A stretch of DNA of 64,000 nucleotides, taken from positions 18,445,001 through 18,509,000 of the forward strand of contig NC_061781.1 in NCBI RefSeq assembly GCF_022458985.1. The letters run 5' to 3'. The notes below the pieces were generated by a model. The model saw only the letters and a program-made list of their open reading frames with translations, ran no database searches and was not told the origin of the DNA. This document shows, piece after piece, positions 46,880 to 58,800 of this stretch (within the stretch, counting starts at the first letter, position 1; the number at the start of each line of letters is the position of its first letter). The translations under genes were made by a program, and so were the position numbers. The stretch comes from Mugil cephalus (lineage: Eukaryota; Chordata; Actinopteri; Mugiliformes; Mugilidae).

Positions 46880-49800
46880 ATGAATTCGGCGGAACAGACG
46901 GTTACATGGTTGATTACGCTCGGGGTGCTGGAGTCGCCGAAGAAGACCATCTCGGATCCCGAAGCGTTTCTGCAGAGCTCCCTGAAAGATGGGGTGGTCT
47001 TGTGTAGGCTGCTGGAGCGGCTCAGCCCGGGGTCCACGGAAAAAGTAAGGGCAAAATGCACCCTCCCCACCGCCGCTCTCCTCCGCATAACCAGCCGCCC
47101 GCCCCGTCGGCGTGTCTGCGCGTTGCCCAGATCCGTGAAACCGACGCGGTTTTGTTGTGTGGCCTCTCTTTCTGCCCACTGATCCATGAGCGAATTTCTT
47201 TTGTAGGTCACGGCAGCCTGTGTTATTGTCTGCGATAACAGTACTAGGGTTGCACATATACGTGTGTCAGCGTGCTTAAAAAAAAAGAAGAAGAAAGAAA
47301 AGCAACAGAGGCCGTTATTTCCACTGCGTAATAGTGCGCTCTAATAGAGGCAGCCTGACACCAAAAAGGAAATTGATTGATCAAATTAATCTGGAGCTGA
47401 ATCACTATGCTCCTTATAATGAAGGCCTCGGTTAATGTGCTTGAATCTAAACACTCAACAGAGCTGCCCTTTCGTTTGAAGCCTCTGTTTTAAATTTCCC
47501 TTTATCCCCGGGCGACGCTTCTTGTGTGTCAATGCATTTTTTTTTCTGATAGTGCACACAGAATGATCAGTCAGGGATGAGTGGCTATCTGTACACAGTA
47601 GATAAGAGTGGGCCGCCATTGACTGCAAAGGCGCACAGACGGAGACGGACCCTCTCCCCTTTTAAAGAAACAGCGCAGTGTTTGTGTCTGTCAACGTATA
47701 GCGTCGGCCGGTTGAGACAGCTGCCTAAAGGAGGCAATGTTTTCCTGAAAGGAGGCTGTTGAGTTCGAGCCCCCCGCCTCCGCGGAGAGATTTGCCTGTT
47801 AAATTCATTGGTTAAATTACAAACAGGTGCATCCATTTTCTCCGTCAAACCGGCCACGAGCCTGGTTCTGGGACGTGGAGTCGGGTCGTTTTGCATACCT
47901 ACATGAGAGCAGACGTTTGGTTAAAAAGCAGCCTTCTTTAAGGTGGTTTCTCCTTATACACAGGCCTACAGCAACTGGGGCAATGCTCCACCAAACCGAT
48001 GGATGAAGTCCAAGATATTATCCACTGGTCTATAGTGCCACCAGATTTAAAGCTGATTTAAAATGAGTTGTTTCCAAATAAATGCTAAGAAGATTTTCTA
48101 ATACTTGGAAGTCATGGATTACACGTTGACATGATCAAAGTAGCGCGATGTTCAAATACATGTGTATATGTATATAATGCAGGAGCGTTGATGACTTTAT
48201 AACTTAAACTCAAAATGGTAGGAAGGTGTGAGAAAACAGCAAATTTAGTGCAGACAGGCTATGATACCGCCATTGTTCATACATCTTAATAACAATGGAA
48301 GTAAATGTCAACAATGTTAGAGGTGAGTTCATCTAGTAAGAATTTATTATTATTATTATTATTTTTGGGCCAATACAGACATCAGTACTATTCCTAGAAA
48401 TCTGACTATGAAACACTGGTCAATATTTATATTTCAATGGACATTATTATAAATATTTTTTAGTATTTACAACAATACTAAGACATATTTATAATCTGGA
48501 TCACTTAAATTTGTTTTTTTAAAGAGGTTGGATTATCAAACTGTCAGTGCCCTCTGGTGGACAAAGTAGATACTGCTCTTTAATTACCCTAAACATCTGT
48601 GACGTTTCTCCTGTTACTAATAATATTTAGGAGTGGTGCAGAGGTACAGCATAGTATTGTGATATTTTGTGTAGCGGTACTACTGCATCAATACAGGGAC
48701 ATTAAGTGGCATTGATCTTTTATTATGTAATAATGCCAATATGATTTTAACTTTTTGATAGTAGATGGTTTTGCTGAAATTTTTCATGATGAAATCAGCT
48801 AAGATTAGGGTGTTGGAGAATTAATTCTGTTTCTTTTATTTATTTATTTTTAACTCTGGGAGTATAATTCATAGTTTACAGTTTAAAGAAAATGCAAGAC
48901 ACCACAATATATGTAACTGCAAGAAAGAAAGAAAGAAAAAAGCAATAATATGGATTTATGGTTTAAGTATTGTAATGTGGAGCCTCTGGTGATTCCGAGC
49001 CTCTTTCCCGTGATGTTTATTTAATAATGAGTTTTGGCTCATCTTCTGCTGCCTCATTGAGGCTGAGTAATTACTATAAGTCTGAGCTGTACTATAATGA
49101 GCATAAAGAAAGTGGGAGATGCAGGACCCAGAAGAGCCAAATGTCACTTGCTACAGCTGCTATACCGTGTTTTACTTTATAGACATAAGATGTAAACAAG
49201 ACAAAATGCCTCTTTGCACCTCAGTTTCCTCCAGTACATTATAATGTGAGGGAGAGATGCAAGACTGTGATATGGCTGCCTGTGCAGCCTCAGTTTCCAC
49301 CTGGATCGCTTATCGTTATCTAATAAGTACGGCTTCTACTTATCAGGAACACACTTTTTTTATTGCTCTGTGCTGCATTTATGTTACATTTATTTTTCTT
49401 ATCTTTGGCCTGGACACTCACAACAACAACATACTCCTCTCATTTCCATGTCAGTGTGAAAGATTGTAAATCAGTTGAGTCTGTTGCAAGACGAGTACAG
49501 AAAAATCAGTAATCAGTAATCCATTATTGAGAGAGTGTCCGTCTTTTTGGAGATAATAACTTGTTATTTTTATACTCCTTATTCTGAGAAGCTTTCTCAT
49601 AATTTTGACCTAATATTTTGTTTTCTATTACTGAGAAAGCTTCTCACTGACTCAACATTTTGTGTTAGCATCTCAAACATCAACATTTTGCCTCTGTGCT
49701 GACAAAGTTTCTCATAACTGTGAAATGCTAACTCATCATTTTGAGAGAGCTTCCCATTACTGAGAAAGCTTCTGATTGATTTGACAAAGTTTCTCATTAT

Positions 49801-52800
49801 TTTGAGAAAGTTTTCCATCACTGAGAAAGTATCTCATTATTGTGAGATGATTTCTCATTAATGAAAAAGTTTCTCAGTATTTTCAGATGGTTTCTCACAA
49901 AGTTTTCCATTACTAAGAAAGTTTCTTGTTATTTTCAGATGGTTTCTCATTGCTGAGAAAGTCTTTCATTATTTTAACCCTCCTATTATCCTCAAATATT
50001 TAACACATATTACCCTCAAGAAAAAATTTTACATAAACTTGTTGACCAAGTTTTTGTGTCAGGCACTTTGTTTATTTGTTGACTACATGAATGACCCCTT
50101 GCTACCAGTGACTTGACCTTCCCTCTACTGTTATTTTTTGAATGATGAACATTGATTGGGGTCAAATTGACTCCAAGGATAATAGCATGGTTAAGATGAT
50201 TTCTCATGAATGAGAAAGCTTCTCATTTATTTTCAGATGGCTTCTCGTCAATGTGAAGGTTTCTCATTACTGTGACGTGCTAAACTCATTATTTTGTGTT
50301 AGCGCCTCAAACTTCGACACTTGATTTTACAGCTAAATTTAATAACATTTCCCGTTATTTTAAAAGACTCATTATCTTCAGGTGCTAGCTTATTATTTTG
50401 AGCGGGGTCGCCACTATTTTGGAGGCGTCTCATTGTTTCAAGAAATAAATCGCATCTCACATGCTTTACAGACATGGTTTAACGTTAGTGGAGGCATCTT
50501 GGAAGCATCTTGGCCAACTCCATTACTTTCACCGAGGAGGGGGGGAGTATGTTTTTGTCTTCCTTTATTTCTTTCGCGTTCCTTTTATTATCCCGTCTAT
50601 GAGGTGAAGGGGGTCGTTGTAGAAAGCGGTGCACCTACCGGCTGCAGCGGGGATCCCTATTTGTCAACGTCATTTCCCTCGACCCAGCGGCGCAGCCTCG
50701 TCCACTTCCCCGCTGAGCCGCTGGTTTGTGTTCATCCTCTCCGAGCGTCGGGCCCATGAAAGATCACACTAGAATGCGCTTGGAAGAAGGAGGAGAAGAA
50801 GAAGAAGAAGAAGGAGGAGATAGGATTTTTTAAAGCCGACAGAGTCACGGGCGCCCGCAGCGCGGAGGGGAAGTTTATCTCTAACCAGCGTTTCGTCTTT
50901 TCAGATTTACCAAGAGCCGAAGAACGACGGCGAGTGCCTGAGCAACATAAAGGAGTTCCTCAAGGGCTGCACATCGTTCCGCGTCGAGGTAAGAGCAGAT
51001 TTCTGGATTTGGAGAAGTTGTGTGTGTGTGTTTGTTGTTTTGTGGGACGGCGCGGGTACGCGGAGAGGAGCAGCTTGAGATGTGTGTGTGTGTGCTTTTT
51101 TTTTGCACGTTTGGGAAGATACAATAGACAATGCGCTCATGGAGTGAGCCCCCTGACAGACAGAGGGAGGAGGAGGGAATGAGCAGCCGAGAACAATCAC
51201 CCATCGCTCGGTTGGGAGAGATTTCCCCCGGTCCGTCCAGTGGTGATGCATATGCAACATTTACGCATCGTACTGACTGATTAATTAATATTAGCACACA
51301 GGAAAATGTTGATTTAGAAGCACATGTGATGTTTTTTTTCTGATTAATGCACATCTTTGTCCTGGGGCCCATGCATGGCTTCATTGTCACCACCACCACC
51401 ACTACTACTACGTCACACTGGTGTAAACACTAAAAACACAACTGCAGCCATGGACAATTCAGAGCCGTGCTCATGGAAGCAGGCCTGCCTCTGACACAGT
51501 TATTACAGCCTTGTTCTTATAGTAAGTGTAAAGTCTAAACATGTCCGCAGCCTCACCCTTTGCAGGCCCGCGAAGGAATATTCGTGGCCCATGAGAATGC
51601 CACCACAATCTAAAGCAAATTAAGGACAGAGTGTTGTCTATGGCTGTTTATTGGCCAGTGCATAGAGGGGTCATTGAACCACCACGCTTCGACAATGCCG
51701 CTCAGTGTTCCTCAGCGTTGCTTCTCCCCACAGAGAGTCCAGCCACTGAACAAGAGGTGGAGCTGGAGCTGGAGCTGGAGGGGGGGTTACACAGAGCACT
51801 GTCATATTGAGTGTGTGAGACATTTAGTAGTTTGCAGACAGCTGAAAATGTCGGCGAAGCAATAGACGTGCATTGCGGTTTTATTGGGAAAGACCTGTAT
51901 TTGTTTTGGTTGCCTACAGGGACGGGTTGTGGCAACAGCGCCGGGCATTAATCTGCAAGTCCTTATTGTGTCTTTCACTGTCACGGAGCCAGTGGTTGGT
52001 TGTTGTTTTTTTTTTTTTTTTTAAACCATGTTTTGCCCTCACGTGTAAAACCGAATTCAAATACGGGAGACTTTTTCCTCCTAGAGCAGGATTACAGTAA
52101 TTTTGGGGCACGGCAGCGCTCGGCCCTCACGGCAGGCTCAGCATCTGTAGAGCAAGAGGTGGAACTCGTCCAGAGCCCAGAGCACTGCTGGCTCTGACCC
52201 CAGGTAGCTGTGGCGGAAGATTAAAGCCGATGGGCCGGCTAGATTGGACGGAAGGAGAGGAGGAATGACGCTGTGCTTTTGCGGTCCTGACCGGCCTCTT
52301 TTTAGTGCCGTCGAGCTGGACGTCAGGCCAAGAGTTGCTGCTGTAGGCTGGGTTGACACGGAGGACTGATTTCTGCTGTTCCTCTGAATAATCGCCCAAT
52401 CAGAACAAACGACCCTCAAGCAATAGTGATTGTTACGGGGGCAGATGGAGGAATTTTTAAAAGTGATTAGATTCGGCTTCGGTTAAGCCTGGTGTTTTTG
52501 TAGTTATTTGTTTTTAGTCCGCCATAAACCAAAACCGCATCCCCGGAGTCTAATGTCTTCCTCTTCTTTGTCTGTTGTTTGTCAAAGCTGCTAAAAATCA
52601 GCAAAGAAGCAGCAAACTCGCATGACTAAACGTGTCTGCTGTATGGAAGTACTTTACCTCAGAAAATTAAGTCATTTCTTAAATGTGCAATGTGGATGTT
52701 TTTTGGGAGGTGATAGTAGGAGATTGTCATTTAATACTACTCCCTTTATTTGCTAGCAAAAGAAAAGTAATTTGCCAAACAGAATCCACGGTGTCAAGGA

Positions 52801-55800
52801 AAAAGTATTATGGAGAGGGTTACAGAGTTTGGTAGTGTAGTAGAGAGCACAGGTTTTAGCCTTATGTCTTATATATATTAGGTCTGACAGCCCTATTTAA
52901 CAGAGTTAATACAGTTAACAGCACGGTGCACATGTGATCTAGGTGAATACACGCAAGATAAGAAAAGCCTTCATGAATCTTCACGGAAGGAGATTTTGTT
53001 TATTAAATATCGGATCAGGGCTCAGATTAAATGATCCAGATAGGACAGATCGTTACACACATTGCCTGTATTCGTCTGTATCTGTACCTCTGTTCTTTGC
53101 ACGGGTTTGAACCATGTGTGGTAAACATCATGTGATGTGACAAATTGCTGGTACACAGAAACATGAGGGGAAGCCAAACCACAAGTCAGAGAGGATGAAC
53201 GAAGCGCGTTCACATCGTCAGGTCTTGCTAGTCCGTGTTTGTTTGCGTAACCAAGTCAAGTTTGCCTCTCCAATCAGAATGATTTCGGTCCGGGTGAAGA
53301 ATTGTGTAAACACAGATCTGTGTGTCTGTGTGGAACATTTCAGCAGGATTGATCTCTTTCAGATTCAATTTAAATATTTGTTTTTAGAAGCTGAAGGCCG
53401 TGTCTGACAGTCGAGCAGCTGCTGATGCCGACCCTTGACCCCTCACGCCTTTGACCACAGGAAGTGATCATTAGGGTTCCCATGACCCACCTGGTCCCTG
53501 TGGTATAGTAACCTTATCCTTCGTCTGCCCTGAGATTTATCACACATCCATCTGTCTGCACTAAAGATGAGAAATTGGGGTATGTGTTATAAAATTAAAG
53601 CGGGAGAATGTTTTGGTATTGTGTAGCTACAGCAGACATATGTTTACAGATCATTATATATTGAGATAGTTTAACCTCAGAGACGTTTTTGTCGTATGGG
53701 CTCTAGGGAGTCACTAACGGTTTCAACTATCAAATGACAAATTAAATTAAAAAGTGACCCGTCACAGTTTTTCTGCTCTCAAGATAACTTCTTTAGATAA
53801 TGTATAAACTAAATAAACTAAAATAATAGCAGCAGAGCTTAATGCTGGAACCAGAGAATATTTGACACTTTTGACCGACTGCATCAGCCCCTAATGAATC
53901 CAGATTTCAGCTTTAATCTCAGTTGTTTAGATGTAAAGATGAAACAAGTTGATTTCTTTGTAGATCAAATGTAGAACAAAATGTATTTTATATAGGTCAC
54001 TTTTAAGCTAACCGTGAGACATTTTAGTAAATATACTGGATCTTCTCTGGTGATGTCACTTTTTTTTTTTTTTTTTTTTTTTACATAAATCTGCGGTGTC
54101 ATTTTATGCATTACTTACTCAGTTTTCGTGCACTCAAAGGAAGTAAGATAAGCTAAACCGAGGCATATTTCACGTTTAGTTTAGCTTTCAGCGATAGGCC
54201 GAACACACTGGCATCCGCAGCGGGTCTTTATCGCAACCATTGTCACCGGAGCGTGACCCATAAATTTGCCAGGCTGATAAAGTCTAATCAGATTTTAAAC
54301 ACACTCTCTCTGTTCGGGCTGTAATCTCGGGATTCTTGCTTATCTTGGTGGGGGCTTTTCTGTCTTCGGCTCGGTCGTCAGGAACTGAAACACATGACCA
54401 GCTGGATTGAGGTCAGGCGACCGACTCGGCCGGCGCAGAAGAATATTCCACTGTTTAGTTAGTTTAGCTGTTGTTTCGCGGTTGCCTGCCGGGGCTGTGT
54501 ATTCAGCACAACTATCTCAAGCATGGAAGCTTTTCTGTGAACTTAATTTGAATGTGAAGAGCCTTAAAACTTGTGATCTCACACTCACAAGTCTGATATG
54601 TGAGCATTAACTGCAGTAGTTTGTTGGTCCCAATCATGGGAGCAATTTGTTGCACAGTTGCTGCGTGCTGAGTCACAGAGGGGTGTTGTATTATTGTTTC
54701 AGCCTGCTCTGCGGGATTGGCACCTGACTGTGATGCTCAGGCCTTGCAGACATGTAGAAGCTTGTCATGTGAACTCGACGTGTGAATTTTTAAATAATCG
54801 TTATTCGTCGCGCTTCGCTGTTAAACCTGATGAGATTACTTTTAAGGTGGAGTAAGAGCTCAGATGTTTACAGATACCGGAGGGCAATATAAGCTGACGC
54901 ATTGTTTCCCAACCTTTTTTCCTTGGAGCTCCCCCTACTGGTGTTTGAATAGCAATTTAAACATTTAATTCAGTTCAAATTCATACAAAAACAATTTTAG
55001 ATCATATTCTACCTCTAAATTGCAAATTTACATCCTAACAATAATTATTATTATTTTTACTGTGTGTTTGCCGTTAGGACACATTCTCCTAGCTTCATAA
55101 ATTTATGCTCCATCTTTCCGACAAGTGACTTTGATGAGAAAAAAAAAACCACGGGCTTGGATGATGCCTTCACGAAAACTAGGAAATTCTAGACTCTAAC
55201 TCGGAAATTTCAGGCTTCCGATATCACAGCGCTCACATTACAGGTTAACCCGGAGGAGAAATAATAAGTCTGGTATGTTGTCACCGTTAAACGCTATTTA
55301 TTTTTATTTTGGAAGCCATGATTTCTTAGCTAATTTTTTCCCCGAGTTGCTTTGAATGCAGCATCAGCTGCAGCTGATTAGACCATGCTTTCCAAGACCC
55401 ACCCCCAGCCTAATTCTGATTGGCTAGGGATGTTAGTTTGGACAGGGAAAGCTGCTTTACTCTCATTCCATTGGTAGACGAACTCAATTGATGCTCGAGC
55501 ATGAAAATATATTTTTTTCTAAATGTTGATATTTTTTTTTAATCGCTGGAGTGAAAAGTGACGGTGAACTCAGGTCACACTAGTTTTAGACCCCAGGTTG
55601 GGAACAACTGAGCTAATGGATGAGGAAGAGGATGCTTCCACCTGACTGTCTACTGAGGACATAGAGTCTTGTGGCTCCGACGTGCACACACACACTCTGT
55701 TGTCTCTCAAGCACAGCCATTCACATATCCCCAGAGGACATATCTGTAATCAGAGCGGAAGATGAAAGAGACTCGTATCTCAGTCAGTCACCCTCACTGT

Positions 55801-58800
55801 AACTGGAGCGAAGGGTAGCTAATCACTGGGAGCCGTTACACAGGAAGAGAGAGGACGGTCATCAACAGAGATACAATCACTGCCATTCATGTTAACTGAG
55901 AGGCCGCTGAGAGCTGCGGCGGTCCAGACGCCACTGACAGCTTGACTGCGCTGAGCGGGCAAAGTTGACATTATTATTACCTGTGCTTTATTTTTTATTA
56001 CCAATTCATTCACTGGTGCCAGATCGATTGGTTCCCACTGACGATCACTTCTTGACAACCTTCAGTGTTATTTGTTATGTTTTGTTGTATTACTGTATTA
56101 ATGCCGGCATAGTGGGACAGCCCTGTTATAGAAATACATGTAGTTTCAGTACATGACTGTTTTCATTACTTGTTGCCAATGACACATTTTTGTTTGTCCA
56201 GCTTTACTGAGACAGGATTAACGTTTCGCAGGGTGTGCTGGCATAGACTCCGTGTACATGATGGATGACCCGTAGGGACGCCACCCTGTGAAGCCTCGAG
56301 TTTGACTGTTGCTATCTTTTTTTTTTTTTTTTTTGACTGTATTCGGATGATTATATTCACACATATAATTCAATTGTGTGTCTTTTTGGGACTGTCCAGT
56401 TTTCCAAGACAATAGCACAGTGAGGTGATTTAAGTCATGTCACAAGATGTGTTTCATTTGTTTTTATAAGTTTATAACTATCAGTAACCAATATGTATTT
56501 CGTAAAAGGATGAATTGAATATTTGAAGTTTTTAAGATTGTAATTTTTTGTAGTTGTACGCGATGCGCTATGATTGACTTCGGCCTTGTGACTTCATACT
56601 TTTTCTGGTTTGAATAAATTTGCCTTCACCTTATCCACCAACATCCACTCTGTTGATTGCGGAGTGAAAATATAATATTATTGAAGCTCTTCCGCAATTA
56701 AGCATAATAAATCACACCGAGATCCTTGAAGAGCAATAATCTGTGAAGGCAGGCTGAAGAGTTAGGTCAAGGGCTCCTGTGCTCGCAACTTCCCATTCAG
56801 TCACTTGTATCACTATGACTCACTGTTGAGTCTCCTTAAGCGCTGAATGAGCGGACGGGAACTTCTAAAGTAAACTTAAATGTCAATTAGTTTTGTAAAA
56901 GGAAAAAAAAAAAATCACTGCAGTGAGAATGTGCGTAATATGACCCAACTCCCACTGCTAGTTCCTATTAGCTCCGGCTTCGAGCAGCACTTCCTGGGTT
57001 AATTATTTACTGAGCTGAATTCTCCACGAGACCGACCATTAAGGTAGCAAGCCGGTGTTTGTCTATGGATTTGTTCAACCTTACAGTATGAAAGGCTATA
57101 CATGATTCAGTTGTATGGGATGAGCTCATTGTCACGAGAATAATAAAATCTTATCCTTTCAGTGCATTCATGAAGCACACACAGAGGAGTTGTGGGCCGT
57201 GAATGTGTGTCCGTAGCTGCCGTAGATATATGTGCGGCCGCTGAGCTTGTGTGTTCTCGCCCACTGCTTTTGTCGGAGATAACGAGAGTTATCGATTGAC
57301 TGTCTCGGCGCTTGTCACTGCGGCCACCTGAAGACACAGTCTCGCCGTGCTGGAATTAGTGATTCATCTTTTAAGAAGGAAATGCATCGAAATGCACTCA
57401 CGCTCCTGTTCTGTTCTCTCTCATCTGCAGCCGTTTGAGGCCAGTGACCTGCTGCTGGGCCTGAACTTCTCAAAGGTGCTGAGCAGTCTGGTTTCTCTGA
57501 ATAAAGTGACCGCAGGTTAGTCCAAATATATTTATATATGTCTATATACGATGTGTGCGAGTCTCACCGTGACAGACAGTGAAGCGGTTACGAGTGTGTG
57601 GGTACTTCCCTGCAGATGCGAGGTCCGGTTTATTTATACTCTGCCCTCCTTTTTTCAGATATCGGCGTGGGCAGTGATTCGGTGTGCGCCCGGCACTCTT
57701 CAGCCCACCGCATCAAGTCGTTTGAGTCGCTGTCCTCTCAGGCTTCACTGGGCCGGTCCTCCAAGCTGATGCAGAACCAGTTTCGCAGTCTGGTAAGGCC
57801 GCCGCTCGCTGTCACCACCCAACTATAGCACAGATCAGGAACAGAGAAGATGCACACAAAAATACAGTATTTAACCCCTTTCTCATGTTTATAGTGCAGT
57901 CTAAAGCTTTTTTTTTTTGATGAGCATGTGTCTTTTTTATTTAACCCATATTTAACCAGGTCAGTCCCATTGAGATCAATGATCTCTTTAATAAGGGAGA
58001 CCCGGCCAAGGCAGTCGCACAGAGTTACAATGTTACAGTTGAACAGACAGGACCTGAAAACCGAGACATAAAACAGAAACAGAAGATATAACCTTGAAGT
58101 TATAAAACCTAGAAGCATCCACAAGTGCCAACTGATTCACTCACAATTTGGTTAGAGGGACCAGATGTTTGCATTTCAAAGCAGTTTGTAGACTGCTCCG
58201 AGTGTTGGGAGCAGTGCACTGAAAAGCTCTGTTTCCCAGTTCAGTCTGGTGCATGTGGGACAATAAAGTAAAGCAAAAATATTTCAAATCAAGACGGACA
58301 TGTAATCTGGTAGTTCACCTGGAACGGCTTTACAGACAAATAAGGACCAGTAGCTGGGTTTATGAACTGTTTAAAAAGGTCACAAATTAATTGAAGCTGG
58401 GATAGACTGAAGCGTGGGACAAATTCGGAACCGGCCTCTGTAAGGCTAAACAGCACAATAGCAAAAGTGGAAACCACAAACGTTCTGAATCGAGCCGTTG
58501 CTTTAATAATAAAAGTGTAAAAACAATAGCAACTACTGCTGATTAGAGGAGAGACCTCCATCTTTAATCAGTCACGTGATGTTTTCATTGATCTGCACAT
58601 GTCACACTTCTGTAAAACGGCCGCTCCGGTTGAAAGCAGAGGTGCATGTAAACATCAACGGTCGACCTGAAACCTTCAGTCAGAATGAGAAAAAAAAAGT
58701 CTCCATGTAAACCTGGCTAGTGTCAAAGATGGTCACCCGGCCCTGTGTCTGAGAGCTGGCAGTTAATTCATTAGAAATAAATCAGTGAGGCTTAAAATAT

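Noticed and set aside
50881-51402. A 173-codon minus-strand frame over arhgef7 exon 2
   Set aside because: It is a shadow of the coding exon and GT-rich intron on the opposite strand.
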